Of a stretch of DNA of 64,000 nt, positions 1 to 10,009 are shown piece by piece (positions within the stretch are counted from its first letter, which is position 1; each line of letters starts with the position of its first letter). Under the pieces are notes generated by a model that was not told the DNA's origin, ran no database searches, and was given only the letters and a program-made list of their open reading frames with translations. A program made the translations under genes and the position numbers. Source of the DNA: Betaproteobacteria bacterium. GTDB taxonomy: Bacteria > Pseudomonadota > Gammaproteobacteria > Burkholderiales > Casimicrobiaceae. The stretch covers positions 23,372 to 87,371 of the forward strand of contig JAOUIA010000005.1 of the NCBI GenBank assembly GCA_029884335.1, read 5' to 3'.

Positions 1-1
1 G

Positions 2-79
2 GTGGCCCCGGGCGACGAGGTCTCGATCGCGCTTGCGCGCGGCAGGGCGCACGCCGCCATCACCCGCCGCGAAAAGTAG
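2..79 (+). CDS. xseA: C-terminal end of exodeoxyribonuclease VII large subunit (partial, starts before window)
   Basis: Frame 2 reads VAPGDEVSIALARGRAHAAITRREK*, resembling XseA C-termini (PGD..x.LA.G.A.A.V). Confidence 0.6.
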   Translation: MAPGDEVSIALARGRAHAAITRREK

Positions 80-213
80 GGTCAGACTCGCATTTCCGCC
101 GATTCACGCGGAAATGCGAGTCTGACCCTACTTTTCTGACCCTACTTTCCTGCTTGACCGTACTTTTCTGTTTCCGCCGATTCGCGCGGAAATGCGAGTC
201 TGACCCTACTTTC
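71..213. repeat. Palindromic GAAAAGTAGGGTCAGACTCG repeat, copy 1 (perfect 29-bp inverted repeat plus partial copies)
   Basis: 71-99 GAAAAGTAGGGTCAGACTCGCATTTCCGC is exactly reverse-complementary to 108-136 (8-nt loop); partial copies at 138-168; second right arm at 186-213. Confidence 0.95.
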
Positions 214-1375
214 AAGCTTCGTCGGGCTCGGGATCGTCGAGCGCCGGAGCGGCGCGCAGCTTCGCGACGACGTCCGCCGGCGCCTGCGCCGCGATGCGCG
301 GCGTATCCGTCGCCACGTCGGCGTTCTGCGCCCGGTGGCGCAGCGCGTGGTCCATCAGCACGATCGCCAGCATCGCTTCGGCGATCGGGGTCGCGCGGAT
401 GCCCACACAGGGATCGTGGCGGCCGTGCGTGTTGACGACGACCGTGTTGCCCGCCTTGTCGATCGTGTGGCGGTCGAGGCGGATCGACGAGGTCGGCTTC
501 ACCGCGATCGACACGACGACGTCCTGGCCGGTGGAGATGCCGCCGAGGATGCCGCCGGCGTGGTTGGAGACGAATCCCTGCGGCGTCATCTCGTCGGAGT
601 GCTCGGTGCCCTTCTGCGCCACGGCCGCGAAGCCGGCGCCGATCTCCACGCCCTTGACCGCGTTGATGCCCATCATCGCCGCGGCGATGTCGGCGTCGAG
701 CTTGTCGAACACGGGCTCGCCCCAGCCGACCGGCACGCCGCTCGCGACCACCGTGATGCGCGCGCCGCACGAGTCGCCGGACTTGCGCAGCGCGTCCATG
801 TAGGCCTCGAGCTGCGGAACGACCGCGGCATTGGCGACGAAGAAGGGGTTCGCATCGACGTGCTCGAAGCTCTCGAACGGGACCGCGTGCGGGCCGATCT
901 GCGTCAGGTGCCCGCGGATCGCCACGCCGCACCGCTCGCGCAGCCACTTGCGCGCGATCGCGCCCGCCGCCACGCGCACCGCCGTCTCGCGCGCCGATTG
1001 CCGCCCGCCGCCGCGGTAGTCGCGGATGCCGTACTTCTGCCAGTACGTGTAGTCGGCGTGCCCGGGGCGAAACGCCTGCGCGATGCTCGCGTAGTCCTTG
1101 CTGCGCGCGTCCTCGTTGCGGATCAGGAGCGCGATCGGCGTGCCGGTCGTGCGCCCTTCGAACACGCCGGAGAGGATCTCGACCGTGTCGCTCTCGCGGC
1201 GCTGCGTCACGTGGCGCGAGGTGCCGGGCCTGCGGCGGTCGAGCTCGCGCTGGATGTCCGCTGCGCCAAGCTCGAGCCCCGGCGGACAGCCGTCGACCAC
1301 GCAGCCGATCGCCGGCCCGTGCGACTCGCCGAACGAGGTGACGCAATACAGCCTGCCGAACGTGTTGCCGGACAT
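212..1375 (-). CDS. aroC: Chorismate synthase
   Basis: [33 protein letters not shown]..., [19 protein letters not shown]; start chosen at MSGN (cat 1373-1375). Confidence 0.95.
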   Translation of the reverse strand: MSGNTFGRLYCVTSFGESHGPAIGCVVDGCPPGLELGAADIQRELDRRRPGTSRHVTQRRESDTVEILSGVFEGRTTGTPIALLIRNEDARSKDYASIAQAFRPGHADYTYWQKYGIRDYRGGGRQSARETAVRVAAGAIARKWLRERCGVAIRGHLTQIGPHAVPFESFEHVDANPFFVANAAVVPQLEAYMDALRKSGDSCGARITVVASGVPVGWGEPVFDKLDADIAAAMMGINAVKGVEIGAGFAAVAQKGTEHSDEMTPQGFVSNHAGGILGGISTGQDVVVSIAVKPTSSIRLDRHTIDKAGNTVVVNTHGRHDPCVGIRATPIAEAMLAIVLMDHALRHRAQNADVATDTPRIAAQAPADVVAKLRAAPALDDPEPDEA

Positions 1376-1427
1376 GGAAAAAAGTCTAGCACGCGAGCCG
1401 CGGCGCCCGCCGTGGGACAATCCGCGC

Positions 1428-2234
1428 ATGATCGCGATCGCCGACGATCTCGCGCGCGCGCTGCGCAGCGCGCGCTTCGTGGCCGTGCTCTCCGGCGCCG
1501 GCGTGTCCGCCGAGTCCGGCGTGTCGACCTTCCGCGATGCGCTCACCGGCCTGTGGGCGAACTTCGACCCGCTCGAGCTCGCGACACCCTCGGCGTTCCG
1601 GCGCAACCCGAAGCTCGTCTGGGATTGGTACGCCGAGCGCCGCGCGCAGCTGGCGCGCGTGCTGCCGAACCCGGGCCATCACGCGATCGCGCGCATCGAA
1701 GCAAGCGTGCCGCGGTTCCTCCTCGCCACGCAGAACGTCGACGGGCTGCACGCCCGCGCCGGCAGCCGCAGGCTGGTCGAGCTCCACGGCAACATCGCCC
1801 GCGTGCGCTGCTCCGAAGATCCGCGCCACGCCGTGGAGGCGTGGGACGATGTGGGCGACGAACCGCCGCGCTGCGCGCACTGCGGCGCCTACCTGCGCCC
1901 CGACGTCGTGTGGTTCGAGGAGAGCCTGCCGGCGCAAGCGCTTTGCGCCGCCGAGGCCGCGGCGCGCGCGTGTGACCTCCTGATCGTCGCCGGCACGTCC
2001 GGCGAGGTCTACCCTGCCGCGGCGCTGCCGCAGTACGCCAAGGCTGCCGGCGCGATCGTCTTGGAGGTCAATCCGGCGGCGACACCCTTAAGCGCGCGCG
2101 CGGATTACGCGCTGCGCTTTCCCTCGGGTGAGGCGCTGCCGGCGCTGGTGCGCGCCGCGTGGGGCGAGGACGCGATGGCGGGTCAGCCGTCCTGCGCCGA
2201 GTCGTCGCGCGAGGGCGGCAACGGCGCCAGGTAG
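1428..2234 (+). CDS. cobB: SIR2-family NAD-dependent protein deacylase
   Basis: [39 protein letters not shown] zinc motif, [10 protein letters not shown]. Confidence 0.9.
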   Translation: MIAIADDLARALRSARFVAVLSGAGVSAESGVSTFRDALTGLWANFDPLELATPSAFRRNPKLVWDWYAERRAQLARVLPNPGHHAIARIEASVPRFLLATQNVDGLHARAGSRRLVELHGNIARVRCSEDPRHAVEAWDDVGDEPPRCAHCGAYLRPDVVWFEESLPAQALCAAEAAARACDLLIVAGTSGEVYPAAALPQYAKAAGAIVLEVNPAATPLSARADYALRFPSGEALPALVRAAWGEDAMAGQPSCAESSREGGNGAR

Positions 2235-4912
2235 CCGATCACCAGGAGCAGCGCGCCCACTCCGAGGAATGCAACCACGCGCGTGAGACCCGCCAGCGCG
2301 TCGAGGTCGACGAAGAACAGCTTCGCGACCACCAGCGCCAGCAGCGCCGCGCCGGCCAGCCACACCTCGCGCAAGCGCCGCCGCGTGGCGAGGACCATCA
2401 GCGCGAGCGCGCAGACCGTCCACGCCAGCGTCAGCGCGGCCTGCAGCGGTCGATGGGCGAGCAGCGCGTGCAGGTTCCATTCGAGTTCGCCGTAGTGGTA
2501 GGCCGTGCGCGCGACGCCACCGCTCAGCGCGACGAACGCCATCGCCGCGGCGAGCCACGCTCGCGCGCCCGCCGACATCTGCCCCCACGCCCCCGACCAG
2601 CGCCACAGCGCGGCGAGCGCGGCGAGGAGGGTCAGATCGAGCGGATTGGCGATCGGCACATACGGCCACGGATGCGGCTCGCCCGGCGACACGACGCTGA
2701 CCCCGGCGAACCACAGGATCAGCGCGAGCGCCACGAGCGCGCCGGCGCTGCGGCCATAGACCTCGGCGTGGGCAGACAGCGGCCACGCCCGCCGCGCCAC
2801 CGGCCACGCGACGCCGGCGAGGTAGGCGATCGCGGGCACCGCCGCGGCGCACGCGATCCACACGGTGCCGTCGGCCGTAACGCGGCCCGTCCACTCGCTT
2901 GCTTCCCAGGCAAGCCACGCGACGAAGGCCATTGCCGTGACCGCGTGGAGCCTGCGCAGCCAGCTCCACGCCCGTGTCCCCGCGTCGACAGCGGCCTCGA
3001 CGGCGCGCAATCCGGCAGCGTGCACGAGCCAGGCAAGCGGCCACGCGAGCCAGCCGTAGCCGCGCAGCGTGGTCCGGTATTGCTCGATGGCGAACGCGCC
3101 GACGACGGCGAGCGCGGGCAGCACCGCGACGAACAGCCACGCGACGCGCGGCCAGCGCAGCGCGCGCGCCAGCACCAGCCCCACCGCCGCTGCCGCGGCC
3201 ACCCACGCGAGCATCGCCGCGAGCTCGCGCGGGCCGCCGCCCATGCGGTCGATCTCGCGCACGCCGGCGGCGATCCACCACGCGGCGCCCCATGCGAACA
3301 GCCATGGCATGAGCTTGCGTTCGCGACCGTCCGGAACGTCGGCGTGGCGATCCGCCGCGAACACGATAGCGAGCGCGGCCAGGCCGATCAGCGCCGCGCC
3401 GACGAACGCCGCGTTGCCGAACAGGAGGCCTCGAGAGGCCGGCGCATCCCACAGGAACGCCAGTGCCGCCGCCACCTCCACGGCGATGGCGAACCAGCGC
3501 GCCGCACGCTGCCTCTGCGCGAGGCCCAGCCAGTACACGGCGGCGGCCTCGATCGCCCACCCCGCCGAAGTCCAGCGCGCGTCGAGCGCCAATGGGATCG
3601 CCAGCGTGGCGAAGACCACGGCGAGCGCTGCGAACGCCTTCGCCAGCCGCGCGAGGCCCGGCTCCGGCCGCGCGCGCAGCGCGAGCCAAAGCGCCGCGTA
3701 GACCGCGGCCAGCGCCACGGCGCTGTACGCCTCGCCCCAGCGGAAGTCCCGCACGATGCCGGCCTGCAGCGCGAAGCCGACGAGCGGCACGCCGAACACC
3801 AGCACGCCGTCGACGGGCGCACGCGCCTCGAGCGGGCTGCGCTTCGCGTACAGGATCGCGATGCCGACGTAGAAGGCGAAGAACAGCCCCAGGTACGGCT
3901 GCACGATCGCGTAGTGCCGCGGCCGGTAGAACGTCCAGCCCCACGCGAGGCCGAGCGCGAACGTGAACGCGAAGCCCAGCACGTTGAGCGCGCGCCACGA
4001 GCGCCGCCACGCGATGGCGAACACGGCGGCATTGAGGAGGGCGAACCACGCGAACAGCAGCGCCGGGGCGTCGGTGCCCGTGTCGATCAGCACGGGCGCG
4101 AGAAAGCCGCCGGCCAGCGCCAGCGCGGCGAGCGCCTGGGAGTCGTGGCGAAGCGCGAGCCCGATCGTCGCACCCGCGGCCGCGACGAGCAGCGCGAGCG
4201 AAGGCAGCGGCGGCAGCGCCGCGTAGAGGCGGAACGCGGCGAACACCGTGAGGTAGACCACGCCCATGCCCGCGCCTTGCAGCGAAAGCCCGTAGGCCGG
4301 GCGCGCGGCGGCGAGACGCATGCCCAACGCGGCGAGCGCGAGCCCGCCGGCGGCCGCCGCGCCGAGCTTCACTTCGATCGGCACGCCGGCGAGCTCGGCG
4401 AAGTAGCGCAGCAGGAACGCGACGCCGAAGAACAGGATGACGACGCCCACGCGGGTGAGCGCGTTGCCGCCGGCGAGCCAGTCGCGCACGCCGGCGAACA
4501 CGCCCGGACCGGCGGCGGGAGGGAACGCCACCGTCGCCGGTTGCGCCGCTTCAGCAGCCGCCCTCCCGAGGCCTGGCCGCGGCGGCGGAGCGTTCATCGG
4601 CCGGGCGGCGGCAGTCGGGGCGACCGGCGCCGCGACGCCCCCCTGCACGCTTGCGGATTCCGGCGCCGGCGGCGCGGCGTCGATGCCCAGCCGCGCCTCG
4701 ACGCGTGCTAGCCGCACCTCGATCGCCTCGAGCCGGCGCACCAGCAGTGCATCGGCGGCGCCCTCCGGCGTGGGCACGGCGCGCGCGCGATCGCGGCGAT
4801 CCTTGGCCCAGCCGAGAGCAAGACCGCAGAGGCCGCCCAGCAGCGAGACGACGAGTCCGCCCACGGCCAGACCGACCAGAACGCCCGCCAGCGTCCCCAT
4901 CACCTTCCACAT
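2183..4912 (-). CDS. DUF2339-family multi-pass membrane protein
   Basis: 909 aa, coiled coil (RRLEAIEVRLARVEARL) followed by about 25 hydrophobic segments. Confidence 0.8.
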   Translation of the reverse strand: MWKVMGTLAGVLVGLAVGGLVVSLLGGLCGLALGWAKDRRDRARAVPTPEGAADALLVRRLEAIEVRLARVEARLGIDAAPPAPESASVQGGVAAPVAPTAAARPMNAPPPRPGLGRAAAEAAQPATVAFPPAAGPGVFAGVRDWLAGGNALTRVGVVILFFGVAFLLRYFAELAGVPIEVKLGAAAAGGLALAALGMRLAAARPAYGLSLQGAGMGVVYLTVFAAFRLYAALPPLPSLALLVAAAGATIGLALRHDSQALAALALAGGFLAPVLIDTGTDAPALLFAWFALLNAAVFAIAWRRSWRALNVLGFAFTFALGLAWGWTFYRPRHYAIVQPYLGLFFAFYVGIAILYAKRSPLEARAPVDGVLVFGVPLVGFALQAGIVRDFRWGEAYSAVALAAVYAALWLALRARPEPGLARLAKAFAALAVVFATLAIPLALDARWTSAGWAIEAAAVYWLGLAQRQRAARWFAIAVEVAAALAFLWDAPASRGLLFGNAAFVGAALIGLAALAIVFAADRHADVPDGRERKLMPWLFAWGAAWWIAAGVREIDRMGGGPRELAAMLAWVAAAAAVGLVLARALRWPRVAWLFVAVLPALAVVGAFAIEQYRTTLRGYGWLAWPLAWLVHAAGLRAVEAAVDAGTRAWSWLRRLHAVTAMAFVAWLAWEASEWTGRVTADGTVWIACAAAVPAIAYLAGVAWPVARRAWPLSAHAEVYGRSAGALVALALILWFAGVSVVSPGEPHPWPYVPIANPLDLTLLAALAALWRWSGAWGQMSAGARAWLAAAMAFVALSGGVARTAYHYGELEWNLHALLAHRPLQAALTLAWTVCALALMVLATRRRLREVWLAGAALLALVVAKLFFVDLDALAGLTRVVAFLGVGALLLVIGYLAPLPPSRDDSAQDG

Positions 4913-4930
4913 GGCGTCACCGTTGCGTCG

Positions 4931-6829
4931 CTACCGCCGCGGCCCGCGCAGCGCGAGGATCCTCTCGCGCAGCGCGTCCATGTCGAGCGTGCCCGTCGCG
5001 ATGGGCTCGCCGGCGGTGAGCGCGATGCGCGAGAACATGCCGCGCCAGCGGCGCATCGCCTTGCCGTTGTGCGAGCGCGAGAAGAAGCTGCCCCACAGCC
5101 CCGAGAGCGCCATCGGCACCACGGGCACCGGCGTCTCCCGCACGATGCGCTCGAGGCCCGGGCGAAACGGCTGCATCTCGCCATCCTCCGTGAGCCTCCC
5201 CTCGGGGAAGATGCCGACGATCTCGCCCTCGCGAAGCGCCCGCGCGACGTCGGCGAACGCGCGCTCCTTGCGCTGCGCGTCCTCCTTCGCCGGCGCGATG
5301 GGGATCGTGCGCATCTCGCGGAACAGGAAGCCGAGCACGGGAGTCGCGAAGATGCGGTGGTCCATCACGAAGCGGATCGGCCGGCGCACGCAGGCGGAGA
5401 TCACCACCGCGTCGACGTAGCTCACGTGGTTGCAGGCGATCACGCAGGCGCCCTCGTCGGGGATGCGCTCGAGGCCCCGCTTGTCGACGTTGTACATCGA
5501 GTGGACCAGCAGCCACGCGATGAACCGCATGAGGAACTCGGGGACCAGCCGGTAGATGAACAGCGCCACGGCGGCGTTCATCAGCGCGGTGACGAGGAAC
5601 AGGTCGACGATCGACAGCCCCGCCTTGAGCAGCCCGATCGCGAGGCCGGCCGAGGCGACCATGAACACCGCGTTCAGGATGTTGTTCGCGGCGATGATCC
5701 GCGAGCGGTGCGAGGGCTCCGAGCGCTCCTGGATCATCGCGTACAGCGGCACGATGTAGAAGCCGCCGAACACGCCGATCAGCACGAGGTCGGCCGCGAC
5801 GCGCCAGTGCGCCGGGTTGGCGAGGAACGCGGAGAGCCCCGCCAGCTCGGTCGCGCGCAGGCCCTTCGCGGCGAACCACAGGTCGACGGCGAACAGCGTG
5901 AGCCCGATCGAGCCGAACGGCACCAGCCCGATCTCCACCTTGCGCCCCGACAGCCGTTCGCACATGAGCGAGCCCGCGCCGATGCCGATCGAGAACAGCG
6001 CGAGCAGGGAGGTGACCACCGTCGCGTCGCCGCCGAGGAAGTCGCGGGCGAAGCCGGCGAACTGCGCGAGAAACACCGCCCCGTAGAACCAGAACCACGA
6101 GATGCCGAGCATCGACAGCCACACCACGCGGTTGCCGTAGGCGAGCCTCAGGTTGCGCGCGGTCTCGCTCACCGGGTTCCAGTTGAGGACGAGCCCGGGG
6201 TCGACCGCCGGCGTGTGCGGGATGCGCAGGCTCGCGGCCCAGCCGGCGATCGCCACTGCGATGCCCACCGCGCCGGCCCACACCGGCCCGTTCGGCTCGA
6301 GCGCCACGACGAGCCCGCCGACGATCGTGCCGAGCAGGATGGCGACGAACGTGCCCATCTCCACGAGGCCGTTGCCGCCGACCAGTTCCTCCGACCTGAG
6401 GTGCTGCGGGAGGATCGCGTACTTGACCGGGCCGAACAGCGTCGAGTGCACGCCCATCAGCCCGAGCGCGACGAACAGCGTGACGAGGTCGCGCCGCCAG
6501 AAGCCGATCAGCGCGACCGCCATGACCGCGATCTCGAAGAGCTTGATCAGCCGGATCAGCCGCCCCTTCTCCCACTTGTCGGCGATCTGTCCCGCGCTCG
6601 CCGACAGCAGCATGAACGGCGCGATGAAGATCGCCCCGGCGAGGTTGACCAGCGTGTTCGCGTCCATGCCGCCCGCGCCGGCGGCCGCGCCGAAGGCGAC
6701 GAAGATCACCAGCGCGTTCTTCAGCACGTTGTCGTTCGCCGCGCCCGCGAACTGGGTCCAGAAGAACGGCGCGAAGCGCCGCTCGCGCAGGAGGTCGAAC
6801 TGGTTGGGCTGGTGCAAGTCTTCCCTCAC
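4931..6829 (-). CDS. MFS transporter fused to a C-terminal 1-acyl-glycerophosphate acyltransferase domain
   Basis: N-terminal 12-TM MFS (FFWTQFAGAANDNVLKNAL...), C-terminal PlsC-type NHVSYVDAV (HX4D) and FPEGRLTEDG; GTG start at 6829. Confidence 0.85.
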   Translation of the reverse strand: MREDLHQPNQFDLLRERRFAPFFWTQFAGAANDNVLKNALVIFVAFGAAAGAGGMDANTLVNLAGAIFIAPFMLLSASAGQIADKWEKGRLIRLIKLFEIAVMAVALIGFWRRDLVTLFVALGLMGVHSTLFGPVKYAILPQHLRSEELVGGNGLVEMGTFVAILLGTIVGGLVVALEPNGPVWAGAVGIAVAIAGWAASLRIPHTPAVDPGLVLNWNPVSETARNLRLAYGNRVVWLSMLGISWFWFYGAVFLAQFAGFARDFLGGDATVVTSLLALFSIGIGAGSLMCERLSGRKVEIGLVPFGSIGLTLFAVDLWFAAKGLRATELAGLSAFLANPAHWRVAADLVLIGVFGGFYIVPLYAMIQERSEPSHRSRIIAANNILNAVFMVASAGLAIGLLKAGLSIVDLFLVTALMNAAVALFIYRLVPEFLMRFIAWLLVHSMYNVDKRGLERIPDEGACVIACNHVSYVDAVVISACVRRPIRFVMDHRIFATPVLGFLFREMRTIPIAPAKEDAQRKERAFADVARALREGEIVGIFPEGRLTEDGEMQPFRPGLERIVRETPVPVVPMALSGLWGSFFSRSHNGKAMRRWRGMFSRIALTAGEPIATGTLDMDALRERILALRGPRR

Positions 6830-8157
6830 GTCGTCGCCAGGTGACGCCGTGTCTCGAACACGCCCGCGGCGAAGCGGCGGCCGCCGCGCGCCAGCGCGCG
6901 CTTCAGCACGAAGTCGAACAGTATCGCGTTGTGGTCGCGGATCGCGCGCAGCACCGGCACGGCGCCGGCGTCCAGCAGCCCGCGCCGCACGAAGGCGTCC
7001 AGCCCGACCAGCGGCACGACGCCGGGCAGCGGATAGTCGGAGCCGTTGACCAGCCTGTCGTGCCAGTCCGTGCGCTCGAGGAGCGTGGCGACGACCTCCT
7101 CGCCGCGGTTCGCCTGCGCGACGGCGGAGAGGTCGCCCAGCAGCCGGCCGCGGTGCTCCGCCTCGTCCATCAGCCGGGCGAAGAGGTCGAACGCGCTGCG
7201 CAGCGGGCCGTTCGCGCCGGCGTCGAGGTCGGTCGCCGCGCCGAGCGAAGCGCAGTGCGCGACGATCACCCGCACGCCGAGCCCGAGCGGCCGCCGCAGC
7301 TTGAGCGGGTTGCCGAGCGCCGCGTCGTGGCCGGCCACGGCGCGCTCGTCCCCCGCGTGCGTGATCAGCGGCATCCCCGATGCCGCCAGCGCGCGGTAGA
7401 ACGCGTCGCATCGCGGCGAGGCCGGGTCGATGTTCTGCGCCGGGGGCAGCCACTTGACGGCCAGCGCGCCGCTTGCGCGCGCGGCCGCGAGCCGGTCGAG
7501 CGCGGCGGGGTCGTAGGGGTGGATCGACGCCGCCCACTCGAAGCCCTGCGGGTGGGCGCGCGCCACGTCGCGCGCATAGGCGTCGGGAACGTGCAGCGTG
7601 GAGGACTCGGGCAGCGGCTCGCCGCGCGCGTCGCGCGCCCAGTCGAACGCGAGCAGCAGGAGCTTTGCCCCCGCTGGCAGCCCGGCGACCTGGTTGAGCA
7701 GGCGGTCGACCACGCTCTCGTCGACGCGCCCCGGGTGGTCGTGCACGCAGCCCGCGTTGAGGTAGAACAGCCGCTGCACGAACCGCGCCGGCGAGAGCAC
7801 GCTCGCCATCGCGGGATTCCTCAACGGGCCGCGCCCGCTGTCGCCGTCGCCGAACAGGTGGCAGTGCGCGTCGACGACCAGCGCCGGGTCGAGCCCCTGC
7901 CACGCCGCCGCGACCAGCGGGTGGCGCGCGAGTTCGCTCGGCAGCGTCGCGTGGCAGGCGTTGAGGAGCCCTTCCTGCAGCGCGAAGTCGCACCCCGACA
8001 GCGCGGCGGGTGCGGCGAGCGCCGCGGCGAGGAAGCGGCGGCGGCGCGGGTCGGCGATGCGGGCGGCTGGCACGGAGTCCTCGAACGCAGGCGGATTGGA
8101 GCACACTGCGCGCCCCGCGGTCGACTCCCGAAGCGCCGCGTTAGAATGCCTCGCCAT
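6826..8157 (-). CDS. Amidohydrolase/TIM-barrel metal-dependent hydrolase with N-terminal export signal (exact start uncertain, 8075-8157)
   Basis: [22 protein letters not shown] signal; [27 protein letters not shown] metal-binding motifs. Confidence 0.75.
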   Translation of the reverse strand: MARHSNAALRESTAGRAVCSNPPAFEDSVPAARIADPRRRRFLAAALAAPAALSGCDFALQEGLLNACHATLPSELARHPLVAAAWQGLDPALVVDAHCHLFGDGDSGRGPLRNPAMASVLSPARFVQRLFYLNAGCVHDHPGRVDESVVDRLLNQVAGLPAGAKLLLLAFDWARDARGEPLPESSTLHVPDAYARDVARAHPQGFEWAASIHPYDPAALDRLAAARASGALAVKWLPPAQNIDPASPRCDAFYRALAASGMPLITHAGDERAVAGHDAALGNPLKLRRPLGLGVRVIVAHCASLGAATDLDAGANGPLRSAFDLFARLMDEAEHRGRLLGDLSAVAQANRGEEVVATLLERTDWHDRLVNGSDYPLPGVVPLVGLDAFVRRGLLDAGAVPVLRAIRDHNAILFDFVLKRALARGGRRFAAGVFETRRHLATT

Positions 8158-8950
8158 GAGGCAGTACCTCGACCTCCTGCGCCACGTGCGCGACGCCGGC
8201 GTGCGCAAGGACGACCGCACGGGGACCGGCACGCTGTCGGTGTTCGGCGCGCAGCTGCGCTTCGACCTGTCGGCCGGCTTCCCGCTGGTGACGACGAAGA
8301 AGGTGCACACGAAGTCCATCGTGCACGAGCTCTTGTGGTTCCTGCGCGGCGAGACGAACGTGCGCTCGCTGCAGCAGGCCGGCGTCACCATCTGGGACGA
8401 GTGGGCGGACGCGAACGGCGAGCTCGGGCCCGTGTACGGCCACCAGTGGCGCCACTGGAAGGGCAGCGACGGCCGGGAGGTCGACCAGATCGCCGACCTG
8501 ATCCGCGACATCCGGCGCAACCCCGATTCGCGCCGGCTGATCGTCTCGGCGTGGAACGTCGGCGACATCCCGCGCATGAAGCTGCCGCCCTGCCACGCGT
8601 TCTTCCAGTTCTACGTGGCGGGAGGGCGCCTCTCCTGCCAGCTCTACCAGCGCAGCTGCGACCTCTTCCTCGGCGTGCCGTTCAACATCGCGAGCTACGC
8701 GCTGCTCACGCACATGGTCGCGCAGCAGTGCGACCTCGGCGTCGGCGACTTCGTCTGGACCGGCGGCGACTGCCACATCTACCTCAACCACCTCGAGCAG
8801 GTCGGGCTCCAGCTCGCGCGCGAGCCGCGAGCGCTGCCCGCGCTGGTGATCCGCCGCCGGCCGCCGACGATCTTCGAGTACGCGTTCGACGACTTCGAGA
8901 TCGTGGGTTACGAGCCGCACCCGGCGATCAAGGCGCCCGTCGCCGTCTAG
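8156..8950 (+). CDS. thyA: Thymidylate synthase (264 aa)
   Basis: [63 protein letters not shown]. Confidence 0.98.
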   Translation: MRQYLDLLRHVRDAGVRKDDRTGTGTLSVFGAQLRFDLSAGFPLVTTKKVHTKSIVHELLWFLRGETNVRSLQQAGVTIWDEWADANGELGPVYGHQWRHWKGSDGREVDQIADLIRDIRRNPDSRRLIVSAWNVGDIPRMKLPPCHAFFQFYVAGGRLSCQLYQRSCDLFLGVPFNIASYALLTHMVAQQCDLGVGDFVWTGGDCHIYLNHLEQVGLQLAREPRALPALVIRRRPPTIFEYAFDDFEIVGYEPHPAIKAPVAV

Positions 8951-8953
8951 CGT

Positions 8954-9134
8954 CCCGTACCGGAAGTTCCTTGCACGAGGGCGAGCGAGAAATGACGCGC
9001 TGCATTGCTGCCGGTCTTGCGGGTATTCGCGATACCCGCTGCGACCGGCGTCGCGCAGCGCGCCATTTTCGTCGTCCTTGCGAGAGCGGACGTGGTTGCG
9101 GCGCTCCGATGTGGCAAGGAACTTCCGGTACGGG
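8954..9134. repeat. 181-bp intergenic element with perfect 20-bp terminal inverted repeats
   Basis: 8954-8973 CCCGTACCGGAAGTTCCTTG and 9115-9134 CAAGGAACTTCCGGTACGGG are exact reverse complements; internal GCGGGTATtcgcGATACCCGC hairpin. Confidence 0.85.
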
Positions 9135-9154
9135 TCACCAGCGGCGCGGGCGCG

Positions 9155-9523
9155 TCAGCCCATGCAGAACACGTTGAGCTTGTTGCCGTCGAGGTCGCGG
9201 AAGTAGCCGGCGTAGAAGCCGTCCCCGCGCGGCCCGACCGGGCCCTCGTCCTTGCCGCCGAGTTCCAGCGCCTTGGCGTGCACCCGCGCCACCTTCTCCT
9301 TCGAGTCGACGACGAGCGCCACCATCACGCCGTTGCCGACCGTGGCCGGCTTGCCGTCGAACGGGAGCGTGGCGGACAGCGCCGGCTTGTCCATCGCCGT
9401 GCCCCACGCGATCGCGCGGCCGAAGTCGTAGAGGCGCTTCGCGCCGATCTCGGCCAGCAGCGCGTCGTAGAACGCCGCGGCGCGCGGCAGGTCGTTGGTG
9501 CCCAGCGTGACGTATCCGATCAT
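9155..9523 (-). CDS. VOC/glyoxalase-family protein
   Basis: MIGYVTLGTNDLPRAAAFYDALLAEIGAKRL...YFRDLDGNKLNVFCMG; SD GAGGAGGGG upstream. Confidence 0.88.
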   Translation of the reverse strand: MIGYVTLGTNDLPRAAAFYDALLAEIGAKRLYDFGRAIAWGTAMDKPALSATLPFDGKPATVGNGVMVALVVDSKEKVARVHAKALELGGKDEGPVGPRGDGFYAGYFRDLDGNKLNVFCMG

Positions 9524-9549
9524 GGTCCCCTCCTCGGTAAGGAGCAGGG

Positions 9550-9604
9550 ATTCTAGTGCAGAGACTCGGCACATCGCTGAAGAATCCGGCCGGTTCGCTG
9601 CCGG
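9550..9604 (-). repeat. Dispersed CCGGCCGGATTSTTCA...CTGCACTAGAATC repeat, copy A
   Basis: ATTCTAGTGCAGAGACTCGGCACATCGCTGAAGAATCCGGCCGGTTCGC; similar to copies near 20785, 31209 and 31342. Confidence 0.75.
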
Positions 9605-10009
9605 ACGGAACGTGCGAAGTGCTGGCGGGCATGGGGCACATGGGGCCGGTCACGCACGGCGCGCTCATCGCCCGCCGGATCGCGCGCTTTCCTGCCGGTC
9701 AGGAGCCGCGGTGGCAACCGCGCTGCACGAAGCGGCGGCAAGGCGACGCGCAGTCACCGGCACGCGCGGTCGCGGGACGCGCCGCAACGCAGGCGTCGGG
9801 TGGCGCGCAGTGGTCGCGTGAACCCGACGAACCCGCCTCGTTCGCCGTGAGGCGCGGGTCCCAACGGACAGGCGCGACGCTCCCATCGGCTCGCGCAACC
9901 TCGCGGCCGCCGACTGAAGCGTGCGGCGCAGGCGATCGGAGGCGGCCAGTGCGCAAGGCCCGCCGGGTCGGCGAGCCGACGCTCTTCTACCGGAAGCTCC
10001 GGGTACCGT

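Noticed and set aside
2159-4711. 850-aa plus-strand ORF antisense to DUF2339
   Set aside because: Arg/Gln/His-rich low-complexity translation typical of antisense frames in high-GC DNA; opposite strand encodes a coherent membrane protein. The same reasoning rejects other long antisense ORFs such as 15034-17883, 25772-28789, 43821-46877, 49883-53305 and 56197-59148.
9605-10009. Coding potential in the gap between the VOC gene and the cytochrome gene
   Set aside because: ORFs there are Arg/Pro-rich with no recognisable protein features; likely non-coding or decayed sequence.
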